The notes under the pieces are model-generated. The model was not told the origin of the DNA and searched no databases. It worked only from the letters and a program-made list of their open reading frames with translations. Position numbers and translations under genes: made by a program. DNA of 64,000 bases from Actinocatenispora comari (GTDB taxonomy: Bacteria; Actinomycetota; Actinomycetes; Mycobacteriales; Micromonosporaceae): positions 1 to 64,000 of the forward strand of contig NZ_BOPO01000151.1 in the NCBI RefSeq assembly GCF_017312725.1, written 5' to 3'. Of this stretch, positions 16,868 to 24,856 are shown one piece after another; the first letter of the stretch is position 1, and each line of letters opens with the position of its first letter.

Positions 16868-17722
16868 ATGACGACAATCGCGGTACTGGGTACCGGAATC
16901 ATGGGGCTGCCGATCGCGGCCAACCTGCTCGACGCGGGGTTCTCGGTCCGCGCCTGGAACCGGACGCCGGACCGGGCCCGACCGCTCGCCGACCGCGGCG
17001 CCGTCGTCGCCGCGACCCCGACCGAGGCGGTCCTCGGCGCCGGGATCGTCCTGACGATGCTGTCCGACGGGCCCGCGGTGCGGGAGGTGATGGTCGGGCT
17101 CGACGCGGAGTCGGGCGCCGACCGGCTGTGGATCCAGGCCAGCACCGTCGGCACCGCGTACGCGGACGAGTTCGCCGGCCTGGCCGCGGCGCAGGGCCTG
17201 ACGTACGTGGACTCGCCGGTGCTCGGTACCCGGCAGCCCGCCGAGCAGGGCGCGCTGGTCGTCCTGGCGTCCGGTCCGGACCGGGCGCGCGAGCGGTGCG
17301 CGCCGGTGTTCGACGCGATCGGGTCACGCACCCTGTGGGTGGGTCCGGCCGGCGCCGGCAGCCGGCTCAAGCTGGTGATCAACTCGTGGCTGGAGACGCT
17401 GACCGTCGGCACCGCCGAATCGTTGTCGCTGGCCGCCGCGCTCGGGCTGGATCCGCACCTGTTCCTGGACACCATCCGCGGCGGCGGTCTGGACGCCGGG
17501 TACGTGCAGGGCAAGGGCGCGGCGATGCTGGCCGGCGAGTTCCCGCCGAGCTTCCCGCTGTCGCTCGCGGTCAAGGACGCCCGGCTGGTCGGCGAGGCGG
17601 CCGCGGCGGCCGGGCAGTCCGCGCCGCTCGCCGCCGCGGTACGCGCCCGGTACGAGCAGGCGCTCGCCGACGGCCACGGCGCCGCCGACATGGCCGCCGT
17701 CTACCGCGTGTACCAGGACTGA
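16868..17722 (+). CDS. NAD(P)-dependent beta-hydroxyacid dehydrogenase family protein
   Basis: A 284-residue enzyme of the 3-hydroxyisobutyrate dehydrogenase family. The Rossmann motif is VLGTGIMGLPIA at residues 5-16, the substrate loop DSPVLGTRQPAEQG, and the catalytic Lys in SRLKLVIN (about residue 163-166). The all-helical C-terminal domain is complete. The substrate loop lacks the usual GG.GA pattern (here LGTRQPAE), so the substrate may differ from hydroxyisobutyrate. The sequence GGGGGA 1 base before ATG is too close to act as a good ribosome binding site; CATGCT 6 bases upstream may be a -10 element. Confidence 0.88.
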   Translation: MTTIAVLGTGIMGLPIAANLLDAGFSVRAWNRTPDRARPLADRGAVVAATPTEAVLGAGIVLTMLSDGPAVREVMVGLDAESGADRLWIQASTVGTAYADEFAGLAAAQGLTYVDSPVLGTRQPAEQGALVVLASGPDRARERCAPVFDAIGSRTLWVGPAGAGSRLKLVINSWLETLTVGTAESLSLAAALGLDPHLFLDTIRGGGLDAGYVQGKGAAMLAGEFPPSFPLSLAVKDARLVGEAAAAAGQSAPLAAAVRARYEQALADGHGAADMAAVYRVYQD

Positions 17723-17748
17723 TCGCGGCGGGCCGCGCCCGGTCGAGG

Positions 17749-18195
17749 TCAGTCGTTGATCAGGTAGCGGGGGCCGGGGCCGTCGGTGGCGAGCACGTCG
17801 TGCGGGTTGCTCAGCTCGCACTTCTTCAGCGACAGGCAGCCGCAGCCGATGCAGCTGGCGAGCCGGTCCCGCAGCCGCTCCATCAGCTGGATCTGGTCGT
17901 CCAGCCGGCTGCGCCAGGCGCGGGACAGTCGCGCCCAGTCGCCGCGGGTCGGGGTACGGTTCTCCGGCAGCAGCGCGAGCGCGTCGCGGATCTCGTCCAG
18001 GCTCAGGCCGACCCGCTGGGCGATCCGGATGAACGCGACCCGGCGCAGCTCGCTGCGGGAGAACCGGCGCTGGTTGCCGCCGCTGCGGTCGGACTGCAGC
18101 AGGCCGAGCTTGTCGTAGTAGCGCAGCGCGGAGGCGGCGACGCCGCTGCGGGCGGCCAGTTCGCCGATGGTGAGGGTCTCGGGTAGCTCGCTCAT
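17749..18195 (-). CDS. soxR: Redox-sensitive transcriptional activator SoxR
   Basis: A 148-residue MerR-family regulator. The winged helix is TIGELAARSGVAASALRYYD, followed by the dimer helix and the cluster motif CIGCGCLSLKKC, the exact C-X2-C-X-C-X5-C that holds the [2Fe-2S] cluster of SoxR. Oxidation of the cluster by redox-cycling compounds switches the dimer to an activator. ATG at 18195 is taken; an in-frame GTG at 18210 is possible. It is divergent from a transketolase gene pair, with a perfect dyad in the spacer of that promoter. Confidence 0.93.
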   Translation of the reverse strand: MSELPETLTIGELAARSGVAASALRYYDKLGLLQSDRSGGNQRRFSRSELRRVAFIRIAQRVGLSLDEIRDALALLPENRTPTRGDWARLSRAWRSRLDDQIQLMERLRDRLASCIGCGCLSLKKCELSNPHDVLATDGPGPRYLIND

Positions 18196-18217
18196 GGTGC
18201 CAGTCTTCACATCCGGG

Positions 18218-18248
18218 TTGACTTAAACCTGACTTCAGGTTGCAGGCT
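18218..18248 (+). promoter_or_regulatory. MerR/SoxR-type promoter with dyad in a 19-bp spacer
   Basis: A -35 TTGACT (18218-18223) and a -10 CAGGCT (18243-18248) are separated by 19 bp, the overlong spacing typical of MerR-activated promoters. The perfect palindrome AACCTGACTTCAGGTT (18226-18241) fills the spacer. The -10 ends 6 bases before the ATG at 18255, so the message is predicted to be leaderless. The position is where SoxR binds its targets. Confidence 0.75.
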
Positions 18249-18254
18249 ACCGGC

Positions 18255-18953
18255 ATGACGACCGCAACGGAAGACCTTCTCGGGTACGAGGACCTGCCGG
18301 CGCTGTTGACCCGGATGACCGGTGACGAGAAGCACGAACCGAGCGCGACCTCCACCCTGGACGTGCTGTGGGTGCTCTACGACCGGGTACTGCGGGTCGA
18401 TCCGGACAGCGTGCACGATCCGGCCCGGGACCGGTTCCTGCTGTCCAAGGGGCACGGGCCCGCCGCGTACTACGCGGTCCTGGCGGCGAAGGGGTTCTTC
18501 CCGCGCCACTACCTGGACGACTTCGGTTCGTACGACTCACCGCTCGGTTACCACCCGGACCGCACCCGGCTGCCCGGCGTGGAGATCTCGTCCGGCTCGC
18601 TCGGCCACGGCCTGCCGCTGGGCGTCGGCGTGGCGCTCGGCCTGCGCGCCCAGGGGTTCACCGACGCGCGTACCTACGTGCTGGTCGGCGACGCCGAACT
18701 CGACGAGGGCAGCAACCACGAGGCCATCGCGTACGCCGGGGCGACCGGCCTGGACGCGCTGACCGTCGTGGTGGTGGACAACCGGTCCGCGACGCACGGC
18801 TGGCCCGGCGGCATCGGTGCCCGGTTCGCCGCGCACGGCTGGTCGACCGCCACCGTGGACGGCCGCAACCATCGCGCGCTGGAGTCCGCCCTGACCACCC
18901 CGCTGCCCGGCCGCCCACACGTCGTGGTCGCCACCGTCGAGGACAAGCACTGA
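18255..18953 (+). CDS. Transketolase, N-terminal (TPP-binding) subunit
   Basis: A 232-residue protein matching the N-terminal, thiamine-diphosphate-binding third of transketolase. Visible are SKGHGPAAYYAVLA (active-site His), the GSLGHGLPLGVGVALG loop and the TPP/Mg motif GDAELDEGSNHEA. Split transketolases work as an alpha2beta2 pair with a separate C-terminal subunit, encoded next. The role may be the pentose phosphate pathway or a dedicated ketol transfer. It has no ribosome binding site and is predicted leaderless under SoxR control, so redox stress may raise pentose-phosphate flux. Confidence 0.9.
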   Translation: MTTATEDLLGYEDLPALLTRMTGDEKHEPSATSTLDVLWVLYDRVLRVDPDSVHDPARDRFLLSKGHGPAAYYAVLAAKGFFPRHYLDDFGSYDSPLGYHPDRTRLPGVEISSGSLGHGLPLGVGVALGLRAQGFTDARTYVLVGDAELDEGSNHEAIAYAGATGLDALTVVVVDNRSATHGWPGGIGARFAAHGWSTATVDGRNHRALESALTTPLPGRPHVVVATVEDKH

Positions 18954-18982
18954 ACCGCCGAACACCGAGAGGACAGTCCACA

Positions 18983-19879
18983 ATGGACATGCGAGAGACG
19001 TTCGTGGCCGGGACGACGGCGATCCTGGACGACGACCCGCGTACCGCGCTGGTGCTCGCGGACATCTCGGCGGCGGCGTTCGAGCCGGCGCGCGAGCGGC
19101 ACCCGGACCGGGTGCTCAACGTGGGCATCCGCGAGTCGCTGCTGGTCGGCGTCGCCGGTGGGCTGGCGCAGACGGGGCTTCGGCCGATCGCGCACACCTA
19201 CGCGCCGTTCCTGGTCGAGCGCGCGTTCGAACAGATCAAGCTCGACTTCGGCAACCAGGACGGCAACGGCGTGCTGGTCAGCGTCGGCGCCTCGTACGAC
19301 AACGCGCAGGCCGGCCGCAGCCACCACGCGCCCGGTGACGTCGCGCTGATCGACACGCTGCCCGGCTGGGAGATCCGGGTGCCGGGCCATCCGGACGAGG
19401 TGGGCCCGCTGTTGCGGCACGCGGTCGGCGGCGACGGCTCGGTCTACCTGCGGCTGTCCACCCGCAGCAACGACACCGCGCATGCCGGTACCGACGGCCG
19501 GCTGGTACCGCTGCGCACCGGTCACCGCGCCGTGGTGGTGGCGGTCGGGCCGATGCTGTCCGCGGTGCTCGCCGCCACCGTCGGCCTGGACGTGACGGTC
19601 GCGTACACGAACACGGTCCGGCCGTTCGACGGCGCCGGGCTGCGCGAGCTTGCCGGTGCCGTGGGCGACACGGTGATCCTGGTCGAGCCGTACCTGGCGG
19701 GCACCTCGGCCCGGGTGGTCGACGACGCGCTGCTGGACCGTCCACACCGGACGCTCAGCCTCGGGGTGCGCCGGGTCGACCTGCACCGGTTCGGCACGCC
19801 CGCCGACCACGACGTCGCGCACGGCCTCACCCCGGACGCTCTCCGGCACGCCATCGCCGGCTTCCTGCTGCCCGGCTGA
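18983..19879 (+). CDS. Transketolase, C-terminal (pyrimidine-binding) subunit
   Basis: A 298-residue partner of the preceding subunit. It contains the Pyr domain with the catalytic Glu in NVGIRESLLVGVAGGLA and the FVERAFEQIKLD and HHAPGDVALIDTLPG segments, then the C-terminal transketolase domain. ATG at 18983 with GAGAGGA 10 bases upstream, 29 bases after the previous stop, so the two form one operon. Split, not a frameshifted gene: both halves have proper starts, and neither is truncated. Confidence 0.9.
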   Translation: MDMRETFVAGTTAILDDDPRTALVLADISAAAFEPARERHPDRVLNVGIRESLLVGVAGGLAQTGLRPIAHTYAPFLVERAFEQIKLDFGNQDGNGVLVSVGASYDNAQAGRSHHAPGDVALIDTLPGWEIRVPGHPDEVGPLLRHAVGGDGSVYLRLSTRSNDTAHAGTDGRLVPLRTGHRAVVVAVGPMLSAVLAATVGLDVTVAYTNTVRPFDGAGLRELAGAVGDTVILVEPYLAGTSARVVDDALLDRPHRTLSLGVRRVDLHRFGTPADHDVAHGLTPDALRHAIAGFLLPG

Positions 19880-19961
19880 CGCGATCGGGCCACGGCCCGC
19901 CGGACGCGCCGTCGTGGCGGGGCGAGCGGGTGGGCCGGGCCCGCGACCGACCCGACCCACC

Positions 19962-19974
19962 GTCCACTGTGGAC
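19962..19974. repeat. Palindrome GTCCACTGTGGAC
   Basis: A perfect 13-base dyad with a single central base. A longer version (CTGTCCACTGTGGACAG) recurs at 41254-41270 after another gene. Both lie just downstream of a stop codon, so they may help termination or be mobile short repeats. Confidence 0.5.
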
Positions 19975-20022
19975 TGATGGGTTGGCCGCCGCCGGGAATC
20001 CGGCCGCGGCGACCACCGTCCA

Positions 20023-21453
20023 CTACGGTCGGGCGGGTGGCCGCCGGCGGGCGAGGAACCCGGCCGCGAGGGCGACGCCGAGCAGCACGATCGTGACGTT
20101 CACCCCGATCGCGACCCGGACCCCGTGCAGCACCGCGGATCCGCCGGCCGCGCCGGCCATCGCCGCGGTGGCGACCGCGGACAGCACCGGCGTACCCATC
20201 GTGATGCCGACCTGCTGCGCCATGGTGGCGAGGCCGGACGCGAGGCCCTGCTCGGTGGCGGGCAGCCCGGAGGTGGCGGTGATCATGAAGCCGACGATGA
20301 CGACCATGTTGCCGATCCCACCGACGAACGTGGCCGGCAGCACCAGCGCGAGCCAGCCCGGATGCGCGCCGATCGCCAGCAGCGCACCGGTACCGGCCGC
20401 CTGGACCAGGCCGCCGAGCACGAGCGCGACCGTCGGCGAGGTGCGGGCGATCAGCCGGGGCGCCGCGACCCCGCCCAGCACCGTACCGATGCCGAGCACG
20501 CCGAAGGACAACCCGGCGCCGAGTGCGGAGAAGCCGAGCGTCTTCTGCAGGTACAGGGTGAGCAGGTAGACGAGCGAGGTCTCGGTGACGAAGGCGATCA
20601 GCCCGGCCACGTTGCCCCAGGCCACGGTGCGCCGGGTCAGGATGCGTACCGGCACCAGCGGTTCCGCCGTCCGCCGTTCGACCCGGTAGAAGACGACGAG
20701 CAGGGCGGCCCCGACGAGCAGCGGGACCAGCGCGGTCGGCCGGGTGAAGCCGTGCTCGCCGGCCTGGGTGAGCCCGTACACGATGCCGAGCAGGCCGATC
20801 GTGATGCTCAGCGCACCGGGCAGGTCGAGCCGGGGCCGTACCGACGGCCGCGACTCGGTGATGACGGCCGGCGCGACGAGCAGTACCGCCACCGCGACGG
20901 GCACGTTGAGCAGGAACGACCAGCGCCAGGACAGCAGGTCGGTCAGGACGCCGCCGAGGATGGCGCCGGTGGTGAAGCCGGCGGACATCAGCGCACCGTT
21001 GAGGCCCAGTGCCTTCTGCCGCATCGGCCCGTCCGGGAACGACGTGGTCAGCAGCGCCAGTCCGGCCGGGGTGACGGCGGCGGTGGCGAGGCCCTGCGCG
21101 ACCCGGGCGACGAGCAGTATGGCCGGCGTGGTGGCGAACCCGCCGAGCAGCGACGCGGCGGTGAGCACCGCGAGCCCGGCGAGGAAGATCCGTCTGCGGC
21201 CGATCAGGTCGCCGACCCGGCCGAGCAGCAGCGTGAACCCGGCCGCGGACAGCGCGAACGTGGTCGCGATCCACTGCAGGTCGGCGAGCCGGAAGCGGAG
21301 GCCGGCGCCGATGGCGGGCAGCGCGACGTTGAGGATCGAGAAGTCGACCGCGAGCATGAACTGGGCGACGAGCAGGACGACCAGGGTGATCCGGAGCCGA
21401 CCGGTCACCCGGTTCGCCGGCGCGACCGTGGTGCGAAGGGTGGGTGTGGACAT
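20023..21453 (-). CDS. MFS efflux transporter, DHA2 type
   Basis: A 476-residue 14-TM exporter of the DHA2 drug:H+ antiporter family. TM1 contains LAVDFSILNVALP and the TM2-TM3 loop contains the MFS motif A GRVGDLIGRRR. Complete length. ATG at 21453 with AAGGAAGG upstream. Divergent from a TetR regulator across a short region of repeated AATGAAAC half-sites, so efflux is probably induced when the regulator binds a ligand. Confidence 0.92.
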   Translation of the reverse strand: MSTPTLRTTVAPANRVTGRLRITLVVLLVAQFMLAVDFSILNVALPAIGAGLRFRLADLQWIATTFALSAAGFTLLLGRVGDLIGRRRIFLAGLAVLTAASLLGGFATTPAILLVARVAQGLATAAVTPAGLALLTTSFPDGPMRQKALGLNGALMSAGFTTGAILGGVLTDLLSWRWSFLLNVPVAVAVLLVAPAVITESRPSVRPRLDLPGALSITIGLLGIVYGLTQAGEHGFTRPTALVPLLVGAALLVVFYRVERRTAEPLVPVRILTRRTVAWGNVAGLIAFVTETSLVYLLTLYLQKTLGFSALGAGLSFGVLGIGTVLGGVAAPRLIARTSPTVALVLGGLVQAAGTGALLAIGAHPGWLALVLPATFVGGIGNMVVIVGFMITATSGLPATEQGLASGLATMAQQVGITMGTPVLSAVATAAMAGAAGGSAVLHGVRVAIGVNVTIVLLGVALAAGFLARRRPPARP

Positions 21454-21490
21454 GACGGTCCTTCCTTGACCGGCGGCGAACCCAGGTTCA

Positions 21491-21550
21491 AATGAAACTG
21501 TGGTTCCATTAGTGCGCCCACGGTAGCATCGGATCTCGATCTAATGAAAC
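21491..21550. promoter_or_regulatory. TetR-type operator half-sites
   Basis: AATGAAAC (21491-21498) faces GTTCCATT (21503-21510), an inverted repeat with one mismatch. AATGAAAC recurs in direct orientation at 21543-21550, just before the tetR ribosome binding site. The sites lie in the divergent region of the efflux and tetR genes. Confidence 0.55.
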
Positions 21551-21562
21551 AGGAGTCCCGTT

Positions 21563-22189
21563 ATGACCCGTGGCACATCCACCCCCGGGACGGTTCGGCC
21601 CGGCGGTCGCACCGCCCGCGTCCGCGATGCGGTACTCGCGGCGGCCGGTGACGCGCTGGCCGAGTCCGGGTTCGGGGCGCTGGATCTGGCCGACGTGGCG
21701 CGCCGCGCGGGCTGCGGCAAGACCACCGTCTACCGCCGCTGGGGTACCACCTCGGCACTCGCGGCGGATCTGCTGCGGGACATGGCCGACCAGTCGGTAC
21801 CCCGGTCCGACCACGGCAGCCTCGCCGCGGATCTGCGGGCCAACGCCCGGCTGGTGGTCTCGACGCTCACCGACGCCCGGCAGGGCGCGCTGTTCACCGC
21901 GCTGATCGCCGCGGCGGCCGGCAACGCGGCGGCCGCGGAGGCGCTGCACGGCTTCTACCGGCGCCGCATCGACGAGTGGGCCGGCTGCGTCGTGGCCGCG
22001 ATCGACCGCGGCGAGGTGCCGGCCGGTACCGATCCGCACGAGGTGATCGCGGCGGTCTCGGCACCGCTGTACTACCGGCTGCTGAACACCGGGCAGCCGC
22101 TGTCGGAGGCCGTCGCCGACCGGGCCGCCGCCGCGGTGACCGCCGCGGCGATCGCCGGCGCGTACCGCACCGACGGCGAGCGGGGATGA
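21563..22189 (+). CDS. TetR family transcriptional regulator
   Basis: A 208-residue TetR repressor. Its helix-turn-helix is VRDAVLAAAGDALAESGFGALDLADVARRAGCGKTTVYRRWGT (residues about 20-63); the C-terminal ligand domain resembles TetR_C_11-like regulators. ATG at 21563 with AGGAG 7 bases upstream. Divergent from an MFS exporter, the likely target. Confidence 0.93.
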   Translation: MTRGTSTPGTVRPGGRTARVRDAVLAAAGDALAESGFGALDLADVARRAGCGKTTVYRRWGTTSALAADLLRDMADQSVPRSDHGSLAADLRANARLVVSTLTDARQGALFTALIAAAAGNAAAAEALHGFYRRRIDEWAGCVVAAIDRGEVPAGTDPHEVIAAVSAPLYYRLLNTGQPLSEAVADRAAAAVTAAAIAGAYRTDGERG

Positions 22190-22204
22190 CCGGCGGGGTG
22201 GGGG

Positions 22205-22843
22205 TCAGTCGACGAGTTCGCGGAGGATGCGGCCGAGCTTGCCGTTGCCGAGCAGCCCGCCGTCCCGGCTGAGCGGTGCGCTGCGCACCTTCAGCTCGCC
22301 GAACGTCACGTTGCAGTGCAGCCGGATCGTCGGCGTGCCCTGCCGGCGCGGTACCGCGGCGAGGTTCGTGGTGCGCGAGCCGAACAGCGAGCGCCCGTAG
22401 ACCTCCACCTCGACCCCCTCCGGCACGGTGATCTTCACCTCGCCGCAGAACGTGCGTACCTCGATGTCGACGACGCCGTCGCGCACCACCTCGGTGTCCA
22501 TCGTCGCCTCGCGCAGGTCGAGCTTGGTCGACCCGAACAGCGCCCGGACCCGGGTGTGCCGGGAGACCCGCCACCGCCCGTACTGCTTGTGCTCGCCGAA
22601 GACGGCGGAGATGACGGTGACCGGCTGGCTGGTGCCGACCGGCGGCGCGGTGGCCAGCCCGGCGGTGACCTCGGCCAGCTCCTCGCTGGTGTCGGCGGCC
22701 CAGGCGGCGCCGGCGCGGACGCCGAACTCCTCCAGGGTGAGCCGGCCCTCGCCGCAGGCGATCTGCAGCAGTTCGACCGCCGCCTCGCGGTCGGCGTCGG
22801 TCAGCGGTGGCGGCGGTACCGGCCGCAGGGGTTCGGGCTGCAT
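22205..22843 (-). CDS. DUF1707 domain protein with LiaF-like C-terminal domain
   Basis: A 212-residue protein. The N-terminal DUF1707 is LTDADREAAVELLQIACGEGRLTLEEFGVRAGAAWAA (residues about 14-50), an SHOCT-like module; the C-terminal half (VISAVFGEHKQYGRWRV, then DLREATMDTEVV and EVKITVPEGVEVEV) matches the beta-helical LiaF/DUF2154 cell-envelope stress domain. No TM segment, so it is probably cytosolic or peripheral. ATG at 22843; an upstream TTG gives a longer but unlikely form. Function unknown, possibly envelope sensing. Confidence 0.82.
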   Translation of the reverse strand: MQPEPLRPVPPPPLTDADREAAVELLQIACGEGRLTLEEFGVRAGAAWAADTSEELAEVTAGLATAPPVGTSQPVTVISAVFGEHKQYGRWRVSRHTRVRALFGSTKLDLREATMDTEVVRDGVVDIEVRTFCGEVKITVPEGVEVEVYGRSLFGSRTTNLAAVPRRQGTPTIRLHCNVTFGELKVRSAPLSRDGGLLGNGKLGRILRELVD

Positions 22844-22915
22844 GACGGCAGCGTACCAACTCAAGACGTCATGGTGAAGTCATAAAGACGTCTGTTCTTG
22901 CCCGGATGGCGCCGG

Positions 22916-23671
22916 TCAGGCGACGCGGATCGTGACCGGATGCTGGCCGAGCCGGAACGCGGCGGCGACCCGTCGCAGTTGCCCGACGTCCGCCCCGCCG
23001 GCCACCTGCAGCGCACCGGACACCGGCGCGGACACCTCCGGCGCGGACAGCACCGCACCGGCCATCACGATCGCCAGCTGCCGCCCGGTGTACCGGCTGG
23101 TCGCGTCGCTGATCGCCTGCTGCCCGGCGGCGCTGAACCGTACCGTCACCGACCAGCCGGCGTCCGAATCGGTACCGGTGTGCACGTCGGTCACCTCGCG
23201 GCCGGACAGCACCGGCGGGCCCAGCCGGTACCGCTGGCCGGACCGGTCGCAGGCGGGCGGGTCGCCGGGGGTGCAGCCGGGCGACGGGCTGGTCACGTCG
23301 AGCACCGGTCGCACCGACAGCTCGGTCCGCACCGGCATCAGCGCCCGCAGCCGGGGCAGCGCCGCGGCCCGCGCCGGCGGTACCGCGACGATGATCCGGT
23401 CACCGTGCACCTCGTACCGGGTGCCGGTACCGGCGAGCAGGGCCAGCAACTTGCCGGCGTCCACCCGGGTCGAGTCGTCGCCGCTGACCGTGAACGCGGC
23501 GGTGTGCCAGCTCGCCGGCCAGGCCCGGTCGTCGTCCCGGGACGCGTGGTAGAGCAGGTAGCCGGACAGCCCGGCCCCGCCCACGACCAGCAACAGGCAC
23601 ACCACCAGCGCCACCACCAGGCCGAGGTGGTGGCGCGGCGGGGCAGGCTCGGTCCAGGGCGGCTCGGTCAC
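22916..23671 (-). CDS. Membrane-anchored SecDF P1-head-like protein
   Basis: A 251-residue protein with one N-terminal TM (LGLVVALVVCLLLVVGGAGLSGYLL, in two overlapping stretches) and an extracytoplasmic part. Residues about 165-235 (GWSVTVRFSAAGQQAI, TGRQLAIVMAGAVLSAPEVS, SGALQVAGG) match the head subdomain of the first periplasmic domain of SecD, which clamps exported proteins. The 12 TM segments of SecDF are absent, so it cannot be a SecD. One Cys pair (CTPGDPPAC). GTG start 1 base after the upstream beta-lactamase-like stop, so the two are coupled. Confidence 0.72.
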   Translation of the reverse strand: MTEPPWTEPAPPRHHLGLVVALVVCLLLVVGGAGLSGYLLYHASRDDDRAWPASWHTAAFTVSGDDSTRVDAGKLLALLAGTGTRYEVHGDRIIVAVPPARAAALPRLRALMPVRTELSVRPVLDVTSPSPGCTPGDPPACDRSGQRYRLGPPVLSGREVTDVHTGTDSDAGWSVTVRFSAAGQQAISDATSRYTGRQLAIVMAGAVLSAPEVSAPVSGALQVAGGADVGQLRRVAAAFRLGQHPVTIRVA

Positions 23672-23672
23672 C

Positions 23673-24683
23673 TCAGCCGTCCGGCTCCGGCACGGTGATC
23701 CTGGCCGGCGCCGGTACGCCGAACAGCAGGCCGACGACGTCGGAGACGGTGTGCGTGCCGTACGCGATGGTCGAGTGCGGCTGCACCTGGAACATGATCG
23801 CGACCGCGTACCGCTCGTCCGGGCCGGCGAAGCCGACTGAGTTGAGCACCCAGTGCTTGCCGTACGAGTCGGTCTCGAACGACCAGCCGTTCTTGTCGCC
23901 CGGCTGCTGGTCGTGGCCGGCGGCCCAGACGCCCCACTGCTGGTTCGACGCCACCCCGCGCATCGCGGACACCAGGTACGCCCGGTCGTCCGGCGCGGTC
24001 TTCGTCAGCACGTAGGTCATCAGGTGCGACAGGTCCTCGGTGGTGCACTTGACGAAGCCCCAGTAGGTGCCGTCGGTGAACCCGGGCACGAAGTGCAGCC
24101 CGGACATGCCGAACACGTCCCGGAAGCGGGCCAGCTGGGCGTCTCCGCCGTACCGTTGCCAGAGCCGGTCCGACGCGTTCTCGTCGGAGAAGTTCAGCAT
24201 GTTCGCCAGGTCGGTACGGTCCGCGTCGCTCAACGTGACCTCGCCGGCCCGCTGCCGCCGCAGGATGTCGGTGGCCATCGCCAGCTTGATCGTCGACGCC
24301 GTCCAGCCCGGATGCGTCACCGGACCGTGCTGCCAGCTCTTGCCGGTCGTGCGGTCGGTGATCTGCACGCTCAGGTACGCGTTCGTCGCCGCGTGCTGGT
24401 CCATGTACTTCCTGGCCGCCGCGTACCGCTGCTGCCGCACGCAGTCCGCGTCGCACTGCTTGCTCGGCTTCGGCGACGGCGACCTGCTGGTACGGCCCGG
24501 GGCCGGGGCGGCGCCGCCGGCGTGACCACCGGCACGCTTCGGCTCGGTACCGCTGCCGTGCCGCCACCAGGCCACCCCGCCACCGGCGGCGAGCAGCACC
24601 AGGACGACCCCGGCGGACGCCAGGACCAGGCGCCGGCGACCCGAGCGCCGGTACCGGTGACTCCCACCTCGCTGCCCACCCAT
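23673..24683 (-). CDS. Class A beta-lactamase-like serine hydrolase
   Basis: A 336-residue secreted or membrane-anchored protein. One N-terminal TM (LVLASAGVVLVLLAAGGGVAW) is followed by a Ser/Pro-rich linker. Active-site motifs are STIK (SxxK), SDEN (near SDN) and KNGWS where KTG is usual, in the right order and roughly the right spacing. Whether it hydrolyses beta-lactams or acts as a peptidase or binding protein is uncertain, since the KTG motif is altered. It stands in a two-gene unit with the SecD-head-like protein, suggesting an exported cell-wall function. Confidence 0.75.
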   Translation of the reverse strand: MGGQRGGSHRYRRSGRRRLVLASAGVVLVLLAAGGGVAWWRHGSGTEPKRAGGHAGGAAPAPGRTSRSPSPKPSKQCDADCVRQQRYAAARKYMDQHAATNAYLSVQITDRTTGKSWQHGPVTHPGWTASTIKLAMATDILRRQRAGEVTLSDADRTDLANMLNFSDENASDRLWQRYGGDAQLARFRDVFGMSGLHFVPGFTDGTYWGFVKCTTEDLSHLMTYVLTKTAPDDRAYLVSAMRGVASNQQWGVWAAGHDQQPGDKNGWSFETDSYGKHWVLNSVGFAGPDERYAVAIMFQVQPHSTIAYGTHTVSDVVGLLFGVPAPARITVPEPDG

Positions 24684-24856
24684 GACGCTCGGACGCTACC
24701 GCATCCGGCCCTGCCGGCCGCCCCGCTGCCGGGGCGCCCGCGTGACCAGCCACCGCGCTGCCCGGCCCGCTCCGGTACCGGTGGCGCCGGGTCGGACGCG
24801 CGTTGCGTGGACAGGGCAGAATCCCTGCAAGCCCCCACACGAGGAGGTGGTCGGGC

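Noticed and set aside
18255-19879. Transketolase halves considered as one frameshifted gene
   Set aside because: Both have good starts and complete domains, and split transketolases are normal.
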